Part shown: one piece after another, positions 1 through 9,883 of the stretch | How the letters are laid out: each line of letters begins with the position of its first letter | How positions within the stretch are numbered: the first letter of the stretch is position 1 | Assembly: GCF_010726955.1 (NCBI RefSeq) | Contig: NZ_AP022603.1 | Span: 2,232,001 to 2,296,000 of the forward strand | Length of the DNA stretch: 64,000 nt | Direction: 5' to 3' | Source: Mycolicibacterium fallax | GTDB taxonomy: Bacteria > Actinomycetota > Actinomycetes > Mycobacteriales > Mycobacteriaceae | Made by a program: the position numbers and the translations under genes | The notes under the pieces: generated by a model | The model's database searches: none | What the model was told of the DNA's origin: nothing | Seen by the model: only the letters and a program-made list of their open reading frames with translations

Positions 1-744
1 GGAGTCGGCCAGCCAGTCGGTGGCCGGGCGCGAGCCGATCCCGACCACGACCAGATCGGCCGCCACCTCGGTGCCGTCGGACAGCGTGACCCCGGCGACC
101 CGGTCCTGGCCGGTCACTCCGGAAACCCCGGTGCCGGTGCGCACATCGACGCCCTCGGCGCGGTGCAGCCGACTGACCAGCCCGCCGATCTGGGTGCCCA
201 GCACCGAGGCCAACGGCTCGGCCTGCGGCTCGACGAGCACGACCTCGACGCCAAGGGCGCGCAGGCTGGCGGCCACCTCGCAGCCGATGAAACCGGCGCC
301 GACGATCACCGCGCGCCGCGCCGAACCGGCCTCGGCCCGCAGCTTGGCGCCCTCGTCGTAGTTGCGCAGCACGTGGATGCCGTCCAGCTCCGGGAACGAC
401 GGGATCCGCTTGGGCACCACGCCGGTGGCGATGATCAGGTCGTCATAGCCCAGCGCGGCGCCGTCGGACAGCGCCACCGTCTTGGCCTTGACGTCGACCC
501 CGGTCGCGGCGGCGCCGAGACGCAGGGTGATGTTCTGCTCGTCGTAGAAGGCCTGCGGCTTGAGCGTGACATCGATGTCGGGGTTGCGCAGCACCTCCTT
601 GGACAGCGGCGGACGATCGTAGGGCAGATGCAACTCGTCGCTGACGATGGTGATCGGGCCGGCGTACTCCGCCCGACGCAGCTGCTCGGCGAGCCGGGTC
701 GCACCCAGCCCACCGCCGACGATCACAGTTCCGATTTCGCTCAC
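1..744 (-). CDS. FAD-dependent ferredoxin reductase-like oxidoreductase (3' end cut by the window)
   Basis: A class I pyridine-nucleotide-disulfide-type flavoprotein that would pass electrons from NAD(P)H to a ferredoxin or similar partner. The GTG start at 744 gives an N-terminal FAD fold: strand, GGGLGATRLAEQLRR, then a conserved YDRPPLSKE segment around residue 42. A second dinucleotide (NAD) fold, IVGAGFIGCEVAASLR, starts near residue 145, and an ATG(V)-type motif (IIATGVVP) lies between them. About 248 residues are visible; the family is near 400, so the C-terminal third lies outside. From memory it matches the Rv0688 group, which in M. tuberculosis sits beside the SDR Rv0687; here an arginine cassette separates the two. 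The electron partner is not visible. Confidence 0.88.
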   Translation of the reverse strand, partial: MSEIGTVIVGGGLGATRLAEQLRRAEYAGPITIVSDELHLPYDRPPLSKEVLRNPDIDVTLKPQAFYDEQNITLRLGAAATGVDVKAKTVALSDGAALGYDDLIIATGVVPKRIPSFPELDGIHVLRNYDEGAKLRAEAGSARRAVIVGAGFIGCEVAASLRALGVEVVLVEPQAEPLASVLGTQIGGLVSRLHRAEGVDVRTGTGVSGVTGQDRVAGVTLSDGTEVAADLVVVGIGSRPATDWLADS

Positions 745-779
745 GCGTCCGTTAATACACGATGAACCCCGAGTACCGG

Positions 780-1250
780 TTATCCACCCTCGCCCGGATC
801 GGCGGTCCGGGACCGGTCGATCAGATTGGTCAGCACCACGATCGATTCGCTGCGCTTGAGGTCGGCCCGGCTGCGGATGCGTTCCAGCGCGCTTTCCAGA
901 TGCTGCATGTCCCGGGCCAGCACGTGCAGGATCGCGTCCGCGGTGCCGGTGACGGTGGCCGCGCTGAGCACCTCCGGAATGTCCTCCCAGGCCCGGCGCA
1001 GCTCCGCCGGAGCGATCGCACCCTGGCAGTACACCTGCACGTAGGCCTCGGTGTGCCAGCCCAGCGCGCTGCGGTCCACCACGGTGGTGAAGCCACGGAT
1101 CACCCCGAGGTCGAGCAGCCGATCGACCCGGCGCTTGACCGCGGGCGCCGACAGATTCACCCGCGCACCGATTTCGGCGAAGGTGGCCCGGGCGTTGTCG
1201 GTGAGCGCGGCCAGGATCTGCTCGTCGGTGGCGTCCAGCCGAGGCAACAC
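780..1250 (-). CDS. Lrp/AsnC family transcriptional regulator
   Basis: A 156-residue regulator with the standard Lrp layout: an N-terminal winged helix-turn-helix (residues 5-55, with LDATDEQILAAL at the start and SAPAVKRRVDRL as recognition helix) and a C-terminal RAM domain (about 65-140) expected to bind an amino acid and drive oligomerisation. The GTG start at 1250 follows a GAAGGGAG ribosome site. It is divergent from the DDAH-rocD pair, 122 bp away, so it most likely controls that pair in response to arginine, ornithine or a related amino acid. The same arrangement (Rv2324 beside Rv2323c-Rv2321c) is known in M. tuberculosis, from memory. The ligand is inferred. Confidence 0.88.
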   Translation of the reverse strand: MLPRLDATDEQILAALTDNARATFAEIGARVNLSAPAVKRRVDRLLDLGVIRGFTTVVDRSALGWHTEAYVQVYCQGAIAPAELRRAWEDIPEVLSAATVTGTADAILHVLARDMQHLESALERIRSRADLKRSESIVVLTNLIDRSRTADPGEGG

Positions 1251-1304
1251 GGCTCCCTTCCGGCCAAGGACGCAACAAAGCGCCCGCGAATTTGAATCGA
1301 CACA

Positions 1305-1365
1305 TTGTTTGCTGTTTGTACTCGCACTATATGGCGATTGCTTGCGTATTTCTCCGCCAATACGC
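1305..1365 (+). promoter_or_regulatory. Promoter and inverted repeat upstream of the DDAH-rocD operon
   Basis: A sigma70-like promoter can be read as TTGTTT (1305-1310), 17 bp, TATATG (1328-1333). Just downstream, 1344-1365 holds the inverted repeat GCGTATT-n8-AATACGC, placed over the expected +1 to +25 region. This suits an operator, most simply for the adjacent divergent Lrp protein. Binding is inferred. Confidence 0.45.
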
Positions 1366-1372
1366 TCGTTTC

Positions 1373-2206
1373 ATGACGATCCTTGATGTTTCGCCCGGGG
1401 TCTTCCGCGCCGCCCGCCCCCGGCACTACGTGATGGCGCCGCCCACCCACTTCGCCGTGACCTACGAGATCAACCCGTGGATGGACGCCAGCCGCGGGGT
1501 CGACCGCGCGCTGGCGCACCGGCAGTGGGACGCGCTGCGGCAGACCTACCTGAGCCTCGGGCACCGCGTCGAGGTGCTCGATGCGGTGCCCGGACTGCCG
1601 GACATGGTGTTCGCCGCCAATGGCGGCACCGTCATCGGCGGTACGGCCGTGCTGGCCCAGTTCAAGTTTGCCCAGCGGGCCGACGAGGCACTGGCGCACC
1701 GAGCCTGGATGACCGCCGCCGGCCACCGCCCGATCCCCACCACCGGCGTCAACGAGGGTCAGGGCGACCTGCTGACGGTGGGCTCGATGATCCTGGCGGG
1801 CACCGGATTTCGCACCGACCGGCACAGCCACGCCGAGATCGCCGCGATCACCGGGCTGCCGGTGATCAGCCTGCAGCTGGTCGATCCGCGGTTCTACCAC
1901 CTCGACGTCGCGCTGGCCGTGCTCGACGACCACACCATCGCCTACTTCCCGGCGGCCTTCGCCCCCGAATCCCGGCTGCTGCTGGCCGAGTTGTTCCCGG
2001 GCGCCATCGAGGTTGGCGAGGCCGACGCGCTGGCGCTGGGTCTCAACGCCGTCTCCGACGGTCGGCACGTCGTGCTGCCCGCCGCTGCCACCGGTTTCGC
2101 CGCCCGGCTTCGCGACGCCGGATTTGCGCCGATCGCCATCGACCTTTCCGAACTGATCAAGGGCGGCGGGTCCGTCAAATGCTGCACATTGGAGGTGCAT
2201 CCGTGA
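1373..2206 (+). CDS. Dimethylargininase (DDAH)-like amidinotransferase-fold hydrolase
   Basis: A 277-residue member of the guanidino-group-modifying superfamily, likely hydrolysing a (methyl)arginine-type substrate to citrulline or ornithine plus an amine. Visible family features are MVFAANGG (substrate-binding Asn), NEGQGDLL (acidic pair), FYHLDVALAVLD with the catalytic His, and a C-terminal KCC (C270/C271) supplying the catalytic Cys. I chose the ATG at 1373 because upstream in-frame codons add a poorly conserved Cys-rich stretch; no clear Shine-Dalgarno precedes it. It overlaps rocD by 4 bp (GTGA), so the two are translationally coupled. Feeding ornithine to the aminotransferase is the natural reading. 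The exact substrate cannot be told from sequence. Confidence 0.82.
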   Translation: MTILDVSPGVFRAARPRHYVMAPPTHFAVTYEINPWMDASRGVDRALAHRQWDALRQTYLSLGHRVEVLDAVPGLPDMVFAANGGTVIGGTAVLAQFKFAQRADEALAHRAWMTAAGHRPIPTTGVNEGQGDLLTVGSMILAGTGFRTDRHSHAEIAAITGLPVISLQLVDPRFYHLDVALAVLDDHTIAYFPAAFAPESRLLLAELFPGAIEVGEADALALGLNAVSDGRHVVLPAAATGFAARLRDAGFAPIAIDLSELIKGGGSVKCCTLEVHP

Positions 2207-3471
2207 TCATGCTGAACACCGTGACCGACAGCTTCGCCGACGCCGCGACCGATGGCCTGACCAACACCGATCTGGCCATCGAGCTGGAGGCCAAGCACAC
2301 CGCGCGCAACTACGCGCCGCTGCCGGTGGTGGCGCACTCGGCCACCGGTGCCTGGATCACCGATGTGGACGGTCGCCGCTACCTGGACTGCCTGGCCGCC
2401 TATTCCGCGGTCAACTTCGGGCACCGCAACCCGACGATCACCGCGGCCGCGCACGCCCAGCTCGACATCATGACGCTGGCCAGCCGGGCGTTCCACTCCG
2501 ACCGGCTCGGCCCGTTCAACGAGGCGCTGTCCCGGCTGGCCGGCAAGGACATGGTGCTGCCGATGAACAGCGGCGCCGAGGCCGTCGAGAGCGGGATCAA
2601 GGTGGCCCGCAAGTGGGGCGCCGAGGTCAAGGGCGTGCCGGCCGGCCTGGCCAATATCGTGGTGGCCGAGAACAACTTCCACGGCCGCACCATCAGCATC
2701 GTGAGCTTCTCCTCGGACCCGGTGGCCCGGGACGGCTTCGGCCCCTACACCCCCGGCTTCCGGGCGGTGCCGTTCGGCGACGCCGACGCGGTGGCCGCGA
2801 CCATCGACGAGAACACCGTCGCGGTGCTGCTGGAACCGATCCAGGGCGAGGCGGGCATCATCATGCCGCCCGAGGACTTCCTGCCCCGGGTCCGCCGGAT
2901 CTGCACCGACCACAACGTGCTGATGATCGCCGACGAGATCCAGTCCGGCCTGGCGCGCACCGGCTACACCTTCGCCTGCGAGCACTGGGGCGTGGTGCCG
3001 GATGTCTACCTGCTCGGCAAGGCGCTCGGCGGCGCGGTGGTGCCGCTGTCGGCGGTGGTGGCCGACGCCGATGTGCTCGGCGTGCTCAACCCCGGCGAGC
3101 ACGGCTCCACCTTCGGCGGCAACCCGCTGGCCACCGCGATCGGCACCACCGTGGTGGAGATGCTCGCCACCGGCGAATTCCAGTCCCGCTCAAAGGAATT
3201 GGGCGCCCGGCTGCACGAGCGGCTGCGGGCCCTCATCGGCCGCGGCGTGCTGGCGGTCCGCGGGCTCGGGCTGTGGGCCGGCGTCGACGTCGACCCGGCG
3301 CTGGGCACCGGCAAGCAGCTGAGCCTCGCGCTGGCCGACCGGGGCATCCTGGTCAAGGACACCCACGGTTCGACGCTGCGGTTCGCCCCGCCGATCGTGA
3401 TCACCGCCGAGGAGATCGACTGGGCGGTGGACCAGCTCGCCGAGGCGCTGGCCCACGACCTGCCGCGCTGA
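2203..3471 (+). CDS. rocD: Ornithine aminotransferase (class III PLP aminotransferase)
   Basis: Converts ornithine and 2-oxoglutarate to glutamate-5-semialdehyde and glutamate. The 422-residue protein starts at GTG 2203, 7 nt after a strong GGAGG. Class III features are clear: MNSGAEAVE, NNFHGRT, EPIQGEAG, the cofactor Asp in ADEIQSG (D244), and the PLP lysine in LLGKALGG (K273), then HGSTFGGNPLA. The frame is open throughout; from memory the M. tuberculosis counterpart is annotated as two pieces, rocD1 and rocD2, so this is the intact form. It ends 7 bp from the convergent SDR gene. Confidence 0.95.
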   Translation: MIMLNTVTDSFADAATDGLTNTDLAIELEAKHTARNYAPLPVVAHSATGAWITDVDGRRYLDCLAAYSAVNFGHRNPTITAAAHAQLDIMTLASRAFHSDRLGPFNEALSRLAGKDMVLPMNSGAEAVESGIKVARKWGAEVKGVPAGLANIVVAENNFHGRTISIVSFSSDPVARDGFGPYTPGFRAVPFGDADAVAATIDENTVAVLLEPIQGEAGIIMPPEDFLPRVRRICTDHNVLMIADEIQSGLARTGYTFACEHWGVVPDVYLLGKALGGAVVPLSAVVADADVLGVLNPGEHGSTFGGNPLATAIGTTVVEMLATGEFQSRSKELGARLHERLRALIGRGVLAVRGLGLWAGVDVDPALGTGKQLSLALADRGILVKDTHGSTLRFAPPIVITAEEIDWAVDQLAEALAHDLPR

Positions 3472-3478
3472 CCGCTGC

Positions 3479-4363
<885 letters not shown>

Positions 4364-4376
4364 CTACCAGCCGAAA

Positions 4377-4390
4377 TAGAACGTGTTCTA
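4377..4390 (-). promoter_or_regulatory. KstR-type operator upstream of the SDR
   Basis: The 14-mer TAGAACGTGTTCTA matches the published KstR consensus TnnAACnnGTTnnA at every fixed position. It is symmetrical except for the two central bases and lies 53 bp upstream of the SDR start. KstR is the TetR repressor of cholesterol-catabolism genes in mycobacteria. A second match precedes fadD8 at 60618. Confidence 0.75.
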
Positions 4391-4491
4391 GAAATGTCGC
4401 ATCCCCGAGCGCTCATCCCGGTACCCGACACGCCGCGACCGGCGTACCCCGTTGCGCGGTGGCGGAGGGCAGCCGGGCCGGAAACGACAAT

Positions 4492-4519
4492 GGCGCCCAC
4501 CCCCGAAGGGGTGAGCGCC
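4492..4519 (-). terminator. Terminator hairpin after tuf
   Basis: GGCGC and CACCCC pair with GGGGTG and GCGCC around a four-base loop that reads TTCG on the transcribed (minus) strand. One C/A mismatch interrupts the 11-bp stem. It is followed by TTGTCGTTTC, a weak U-rich tail. It sits 23 bp after the tuf stop and ends the str operon. Confidence 0.85.
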
Positions 4520-4542
4520 ACGGTCGTTGTGGTCGAGCTAGA

Positions 4543-5733
4543 TCACTTGATGATCTTGGTGACCCGGCCGGCACCAACGGTACGGCCGCCCTCGCGGATC
4601 GCGAAGCGCAGGCCCTCGTCCATGGCGACGGGCTGGATCAGCTTGACGGAGATGTCGGTGTTGTCACCGGGCATCACCATCTCGGTACCCTCCGGCAGCG
4701 TCACAACACCGGTCACGTCGGTGGTGCGGAAGTAGAACTGCGGGCGGTAGTTGTTGAAGAACGGGGTGTGACGACCACCCTCGTCCTTGCTCAGGATGTA
4801 CACCTGGCCCTCGAACTCGGTGTGCGGGGTGGTGGTGCCGGGCTTGACCACGACCTGGCCGCGCTCGACGTCCTCACGCTTGATGCCACGCACCAGCAGA
4901 CCGACGTTGTCGCCCGCCATGCCCTGATCCAGCAGCTTGCGGAACATCTCGACACCGGTGACGGTGGTCTTGGTCGAGGTCGGGCGGATGCCGACGATCT
5001 CGACTTCCTCGTTCACGTTGATCACACCGCGCTCGATGCGACCGGTCACCACGGTGCCACGACCGGTGATGGTGAACACGTCCTCGACGGGCATCAGGAA
5101 CGGCTTGTCGGTCTCGCGGACCGGGTCCGGGATCGACTCGTCGACGGCCTCCATCAGGTCCTCGACGGACTTGACCCACTTCGGGTCGCCCTCGAGCGCC
5201 TTCAGCGCGGAGATCGGGATGACCGGGGCGTCCTCGTCGAAGTCCTGGCTGGCCAGCAGTTCGCGGACCTCCATCTCGACGAGCTCCAGCAGCTCCTCGT
5301 CGTCAACCATGTCGGCCTTGTTCAGGGCGACCAGGATGTAGGGCACACCGACCTGGCGGGCCAGCAGCACGTGCTCGCGGGTCTGCGGCATCGGGCCGTC
5401 GGTGGCGGCGACCACCAGGATCGCGCCGTCCATCTGGGCGGCACCGGTGATCATGTTCTTGATGTAGTCAGCGTGACCGGGGGCGTCCACGTGGGCGTAG
5501 TGCCGCTTCTCGGTCTGGTACTCCACGTGGGAGATGTTGATGGTGATACCGCGCTGACGCTCCTCGGGCGCATTGTCGATCTGGTCGAATGCGCGCGACT
5601 CGTTCAAATCGGGGTACTTGTCGTGCAGCACCTTGGTGATCGCTGCAGTCGTGGTGGTCTTGCCGTGGTCAACGTGACCGATGGTCCCGATGTTGACGTG
5701 CGGCTTCGTCCGCTCGAACTTCGCCTTCGCCAC
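4543..5733 (-). CDS. tuf: Translation elongation factor EF-Tu
   Basis: Delivers aminoacyl-tRNA to the ribosome as a GTP complex. It is 396 residues, the usual length. The G domain holds GHVDHGKT (19-26), the DAPGH switch II motif and NKAD, followed by domains 2 and 3 (GRGTVVTGR; the C-terminus is [10 protein letters not shown]). The GTG start at 5733 follows AGGAGGAC. It is the last gene of rpsL-rpsG-fusA-tuf, 193 bp after fusA. Codon use is strongly biased, as expected for a highly expressed gene. Confidence 0.99.
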   Translation of the reverse strand: MAKAKFERTKPHVNIGTIGHVDHGKTTTTAAITKVLHDKYPDLNESRAFDQIDNAPEERQRGITINISHVEYQTEKRHYAHVDAPGHADYIKNMITGAAQMDGAILVVAATDGPMPQTREHVLLARQVGVPYILVALNKADMVDDEELLELVEMEVRELLASQDFDEDAPVIPISALKALEGDPKWVKSVEDLMEAVDESIPDPVRETDKPFLMPVEDVFTITGRGTVVTGRIERGVINVNEEVEIVGIRPTSTKTTVTGVEMFRKLLDQGMAGDNVGLLVRGIKREDVERGQVVVKPGTTTPHTEFEGQVYILSKDEGGRHTPFFNNYRPQFYFRTTDVTGVVTLPEGTEMVMPGDNTDISVKLIQPVAMDEGLRFAIREGGRTVGAGRVTKIIK

Positions 5734-5870
5734 TTCTGTGTCCTCCTGGACTGTTGTGCTTTGTGTAAAGCAGGTTGGTTACTTCAGTTGTTTGCCGGGT
5801 TAGCAGCGTAATGCACACTTCCCCGCCGCCGTCGCTCGCCTGGGCGTGCGGTTGGCACGACTCCGGACTA

Positions 5871-5947
5871 CTCGCCCGTCGCCTTCGCCAGACCTTACGA
5901 CTCGGCTCCGGACTCGTTCGCTACGCTCACTCGCCCGTCGCCTTCGC
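5871..5947. repeat. Duplicated fusA 3' end in the fusA-tuf gap
   Basis: The 18-mer CTCGCCCGTCGCCTTCGC that encodes the end of fusA (5930-5947) recurs at 5871-5888, between fusA and tuf. CTCCGGACT is also repeated nearby (5861-5869 and 5906-5914). The order of blocks is the same in both places, but the distal copy lacks about 14 bp, so it looks like a decayed tandem duplication of the gene tail. Confidence 0.8.
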
Positions 5948-8029
5948 GATGATCTCCTTCGCCACCTGCGCCGGAACCTCGGCGTAGGAGTCGAACACCA
6001 TGGAGTAGTTGGCCCGGCCCTGGGTCTTCGACCGGAGGTCGCCGACGTAGCCGAACATCTCCGACAGCGGCACCTGCGCCTTGACGACGCGCGCACCGCT
6101 GCGCTCCTCCATGGCCTGGATCTGGCCACGGCGGGAGTTCAGGTCGCCGATCACGTCGCCCATGTAGTCCTCGGGCGTGGTGACCTCGACGGCCATGATC
6201 GGTTCCAGGATGACCGGCTGCGCGGCCTGCGCGGCCTTCTTCAGCACCTGGGAACCGGCGATCTTGAAGGCCATTTCCGAGGAGTCGACGTCGTGGTAGG
6301 CGCCGTCGAGCAGGGTGACCTTCAGGTTCACCAGCGGGTAGCCGGCCAGCACGCCGTACTGCATGGCGTCCTGGGCGCCGGCGTCCACCGACGGGATGTA
6401 CTCGCGCGGGATGCGGCCACCGGTGACCTTGTTCTCGAACTCGTAGGTGGCGCCGTCCTCGCCGCTGAACGGCTCCAGGCTGATCAGCACCTTCGCGAAC
6501 TGGCCCGATCCACCGGTCTGCTTCTTGTGGGTGAACTCCACCTTCTCGACCGTCTTGCGGATGGTCTCGCGGTAGGCCACCTGCGGCTTGCCGACGTTGG
6601 CCTCGACCTTGAACTCGCGGCGCATCCGGTCCACCAGGATGTCCAGGTGCAGCTCGCCCATGCCGCCGATGACGGTCTGGCCGGTCTCGGAATCCTGGTG
6701 CACCTTGAAGGTGGGATCCTCTTCGGCCAGCTTCTGGATGGCCAGCGACAGCTTCTCCTGGTCGCTCTTGGTCTTGGGCTCGATGGCCACCTCGATCACC
6801 GGATCGGGGAAGGTCATCGACTCCAGCACGATCTGGTTACTCGGATCGCACAGGGTGTCACCGGTGGTGGTGTCCTTGAGGCCGATGACCGCGTAGATGT
6901 GGCCGGCGGCCGCGGAATCGACCGGGTTCTCCTTGTTGGCGTGCATCTGGAACAGCTTGCCCAGCCGCTCCTTCTTGCCCTTGGTCGCGTTGACGACCTG
7001 GGCGCCGGACTCCACGTGACCGGAGTACACCCGGACGTAGGTCAGCTTGCCGAAGAACGGGTGCGAGGCCACCTTGAACGCCAGGGCCGAGAACGGCTCG
7101 TCGATCGAGGGCTTGCGGCTGATCGGCTCGTCTTCCTTGCCGGGCACGTGGCCCACGGCGGCGGCGACGTCCAGCGGGGTCGGCAGGTAGTCGACAACAG
7201 CGTCGAGCATGGGCTGCACGCCCTTGTTCTTGAACGCCGAGCCGCACAGCACCGGGTAGATCTCGGAGTTGACCGTCAGCTTGCGGATGCCGCCCTTGAT
7301 CTCCTCGATGGTGAGCTCCTCGCCACCGAGATACTTCTCCAGCAGCTCCTCATCGGTCTCGGCGACCACTTCGAGCAGCTTGGTCCGGTATTCGTCGGCC
7401 TTTTCCTGCAGCTCGGCCGGGATCTCGACGACCTCGTACTTCTCGCCCATCTTGGTCTCGCCGCGCCACACCTTGGCGACCATCTCGACCAGGTCGACGA
7501 CGCCCTCGAAGTCGTTCTCGGCGCCGATCGGCAGCTGGATCGGGATGGCGCGGGCGCCCAGGCGCTCCTCCATGGTGCGCACCGAGAAGTAGAAGTCGGC
7601 GCCCAGCTTGTCCATCTTGTTGACGAAGCAGATACGCGGGACGTCGTACTTGTCGGCCTGCCGCCAGACCTGCTCGGACTGCGGCTCCACGCCCTCCTTG
7701 CCGTCGAACACCGCGACGGCGCCGTCGAGCACCCGCAGCGACCGCTCCACCTCAACGGTGAAGTCGACGTGCCCGGGGGTGTCGATGATGTTGATCTGCG
7801 TGCCGTTCCAGAAACAGGTCACCGCAGCGGAGGTGATGGTGATACCCCGCTCCTGCTCCTGCTCCATCCAGTCGGTGGTGGCACCGCCATCGTGGGTCTC
7901 ACCGATCTTGTAGTTGACCCCGGTGTAGAACAGGATCCGCTCGGTGGTCGTGGTCTTGCCGGCATCGATGTGCGCCATGATGCCGATATTGCGGACCTTG
8001 CTCAGGTCGGTGAGCACCTCTTGTGCCAC
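5927..8029 (-). CDS. fusA: Translation elongation factor EF-G
   Basis: The translocation GTPase, 700 residues. Motifs are AHIDAGKT (19-26), the TPGH switch II (DTPGHVDFT), [10 protein letters not shown], and the domain IV segment ending [18 protein letters not shown], which is typical of full EF-G. The start is GTG at 8029. It is preceded by rpsG (81 bp gap) and followed by tuf. The bases that encode its last residues are repeated downstream of the stop. Confidence 0.99.
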   Translation of the reverse strand: MAQEVLTDLSKVRNIGIMAHIDAGKTTTTERILFYTGVNYKIGETHDGGATTDWMEQEQERGITITSAAVTCFWNGTQINIIDTPGHVDFTVEVERSLRVLDGAVAVFDGKEGVEPQSEQVWRQADKYDVPRICFVNKMDKLGADFYFSVRTMEERLGARAIPIQLPIGAENDFEGVVDLVEMVAKVWRGETKMGEKYEVVEIPAELQEKADEYRTKLLEVVAETDEELLEKYLGGEELTIEEIKGGIRKLTVNSEIYPVLCGSAFKNKGVQPMLDAVVDYLPTPLDVAAAVGHVPGKEDEPISRKPSIDEPFSALAFKVASHPFFGKLTYVRVYSGHVESGAQVVNATKGKKERLGKLFQMHANKENPVDSAAAGHIYAVIGLKDTTTGDTLCDPSNQIVLESMTFPDPVIEVAIEPKTKSDQEKLSLAIQKLAEEDPTFKVHQDSETGQTVIGGMGELHLDILVDRMRREFKVEANVGKPQVAYRETIRKTVEKVEFTHKKQTGGSGQFAKVLISLEPFSGEDGATYEFENKVTGGRIPREYIPSVDAGAQDAMQYGVLAGYPLVNLKVTLLDGAYHDVDSSEMAFKIAGSQVLKKAAQAAQPVILEPIMAVEVTTPEDYMGDVIGDLNSRRGQIQAMEERSGARVVKAQVPLSEMFGYVGDLRSKTQGRANYSMVFDSYAEVPAQVAKEIIAKATGE

Positions 8030-8110
8030 GGCTAAATTCCCACTCTTTCGATCAACTTGTCCAGGTAAGCGGCGGCGGCGCCGGCGGTCAACATCGACCG
8101 CCGGGCGTCA

Positions 8111-8581
8111 TCACCAACGGTAATGAGCGAAGGCCCGGTTGGCCTCGGCCATCTTGTGGGTGTCCTCACGCCGCTTGACCGACGCGCCCAGGCCATTGCT
8201 GGCATCGAGGATCTCGTTGGCCAGCCGCTCGACCATGGTCTTCTCCCGGCGCTGCCGAGAGAAGCTCACCAGCCAGCGCAGCGCCAGCGTGGTGGACCGG
8301 TCCGGACGGACCTCGACGGGCACCTGGTAGGTGGCGCCGCCGACGCGGCGGCTGCGGACCTCCAGCGAGGGCTTGACGTTGTCCAGCGCGCGCTTGAGGG
8401 TGACGACGGGATCGGTGCCGGTCTTGTCCCGGGCCTGCTCCATCGCACCGTAGACGATCCGCTCAGCCAGCGACTTCTTGCCGTCGAGCAGGATCTTGTT
8501 GACCAGCTGGGTGACCAGCTGCGACCCGTAGACCGGATCGTTGACCAGGGGGCGCTTCGGCGCCGGGCCCTTGCGCGGCAT
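8111..8581 (-). CDS. rpsG: 30S ribosomal protein S7
   Basis: Primary 16S rRNA-binding protein of the 30S head, 156 residues, the standard length. It begins [12 protein letters not shown] and holds the conserved [13 protein letters not shown] loop. Its ATG overlaps the rpsL stop by one base (TAATG), so the two are translationally coupled. Confidence 0.99.
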   Translation of the reverse strand: MPRKGPAPKRPLVNDPVYGSQLVTQLVNKILLDGKKSLAERIVYGAMEQARDKTGTDPVVTLKRALDNVKPSLEVRSRRVGGATYQVPVEVRPDRSTTLALRWLVSFSRQRREKTMVERLANEILDASNGLGASVKRREDTHKMAEANRAFAHYRW

Positions 8582-8955
8582 TAGCTCTTCTCCTTCTTGG
8601 CGCCGTAGCGGCTACGTGCCTGCTTGCGGTTCTTGACACCCTGGGTGTCCAGCGACCCGCGGATGATCTTGTAGCGCACACCGGGGAGGTCCTTCACTCG
8701 ACCGCCGCGCACCAGCACCATGGAGTGCTCCTGCAGGTTGTGCCCCTCGCCCGGGATGTAGGCGGTGACCTCGACCGCGCTGGTCAGCCGCACGCGGGCG
8801 ACCTTGCGAAGCGCCGAGTTCGGCTTCTTCGGGGTGGTGGTGTACACCCGGGTGCACACGCCACGGCGCTGCGGGCTGCCCTTGAGGGCCGCGGTCTTCA
8901 CCTTGGCGGCCTTGTCGTGGCGGCCCTTGCGGACCAGCTGGTTGATGGTTGGCAT
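8581..8955 (-). CDS. rpsL: 30S ribosomal protein S12
   Basis: Decoding-centre protein, 124 residues, first gene of the str operon. Lys43 (in [11 protein letters not shown]) and Lys88 (in GGRVKDLPG) are both wild type; changes at these positions give streptomycin resistance in mycobacteria, so none is predicted from this gene. The [11 protein letters not shown] start and the basic C-terminus are typical. Confidence 0.99.
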   Translation of the reverse strand: MPTINQLVRKGRHDKAAKVKTAALKGSPQRRGVCTRVYTTTPKKPNSALRKVARVRLTSAVEVTAYIPGEGHNLQEHSMVLVRGGRVKDLPGVRYKIIRGSLDTQGVKNRKQARSRYGAKKEKS

Positions 8956-9156
8956 TTACCGGCTTCCTGTGTTGCTACTTCTCTAAGGTTGTCGACGCGA
9001 GGTCTCTGTACTGCAGTTATGCCCCGGTCGCTTAACCTGACCGGGCGTGTCGCGCGAGCCCGCTCGGCCCCAATCGCCTAGATTGGAACTCCGATGCTTG
9101 CACATGCGAATTCGCCCGGCGTGCGCACATAACCGCTGGTCACCCAGGGCGTGCGC

Positions 9157-9171
9157 GCCTGGTGGCCAGGC
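9157..9171 (-). terminator. Small hairpin between the TetR gene and rpsL
   Basis: GCCTGG and CCAGGC pair around a 3-nt loop in the 265-bp gap between the TetR stop and the rpsL start. It has no U-tract. It may end the TetR transcript before the rpsL promoter; I could not identify that promoter with confidence in the rest of the gap. Confidence 0.3.
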
Positions 9172-9220
9172 ACGAGGTACTAGCTTACCTGCCGCCCGTA
9201 GTGCAGGTCAAAGCGCCCGA

Positions 9221-9820
9221 TCACTGCTTCCGCAGCCCCGCCGCCAGTCGCTGCACCATATCGGCGAAGACCGCGTCGGCGTCGACGTCGTCCATCACCC
9301 CGGTCATCTCCAACAGCACAAAGCCGTGCATCGCCGACCAGAACTCCAGCGCCGCGAAATAGGCCTGCTCGCCGTCCAGGCCGTAGGAGGCCAGCACCGC
9401 GATGACCGGCGCCGCGGCCAACCGGGTGGCGGCGGCGTACCCGGGATCGTCGTCACCGAACGGCAGTCTGGTGAAGGCGGCGTACCGGCCCGGGTGATGG
9501 TGGGCGTAGCTGCGGTAGGCGCCCGCCATCACCAGCACCGCGTCCTCGCGGACCCGGCCCTCGGCGGCGGTGTTGATCATCGAAATGATGTCGTCGATCA
9601 CCCGCATCCGGACGGTGCGGCGCAGATCGTCGAGGCTGGCGACGTGGTTGTACAGCGACGGGCCCTTGGTGCCCAGCTGGCCGGCCAGCGCGTTGATGGT
9701 CAACGCGTCCCAGCCCTCCCGGTCCAGGAAGGACAGCGCGGCGTTGACGATGAGGTCGCGGCTGAGCTTGGTGGCCCGCCCCGATGTGCGCGTACGCGCC
9801 GGATCGGTGGATGGCGGCAT
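9221..9820 (-). CDS. TetR family transcriptional regulator
   Basis: A 199-residue TetR repressor. The N-terminal helix-turn-helix covers about residues 22-65 (LSRDLIVNAALSFLDREG, then GTKGPSLYNHVASLDDL). The C-terminal ligand domain ends WSAMHGFVLLEMTGVMDD, the WHG-type form. I prefer the ATG at 9820, preceded by GAGAGG, over an in-frame TTG 33 bases upstream. It lies upstream of rpsL on the same strand and is divergent from the DUF3060 genes, as Rv0681 does in M. tuberculosis (from memory). The ligand and targets are unknown; the 62-bp divergent gap is the obvious site to test. Confidence 0.87.
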   Translation of the reverse strand: MPPSTDPARTRTSGRATKLSRDLIVNAALSFLDREGWDALTINALAGQLGTKGPSLYNHVASLDDLRRTVRMRVIDDIISMINTAAEGRVREDAVLVMAGAYRSYAHHHPGRYAAFTRLPFGDDDPGYAAATRLAAAPVIAVLASYGLDGEQAYFAALEFWSAMHGFVLLEMTGVMDDVDADAVFADMVQRLAAGLRKQ

Positions 9821-9869
9821 GCCGGGTCCTCTCGGGTCGGAACTGGTCAGCAACGAACCTTAGTTGACG

Positions 9870-9883
9870 TAGGCTGCCGAACA
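9870..9883 (+). promoter_or_regulatory. Leaderless-type -10 box before the first DUF3060 gene
   Basis: TAGGCT at 9870-9875 is followed by 7 bases and then the ATG. This is the usual spacing of leaderless mycobacterial transcripts that begin at the start codon. No good -35 is seen. Confidence 0.4.
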
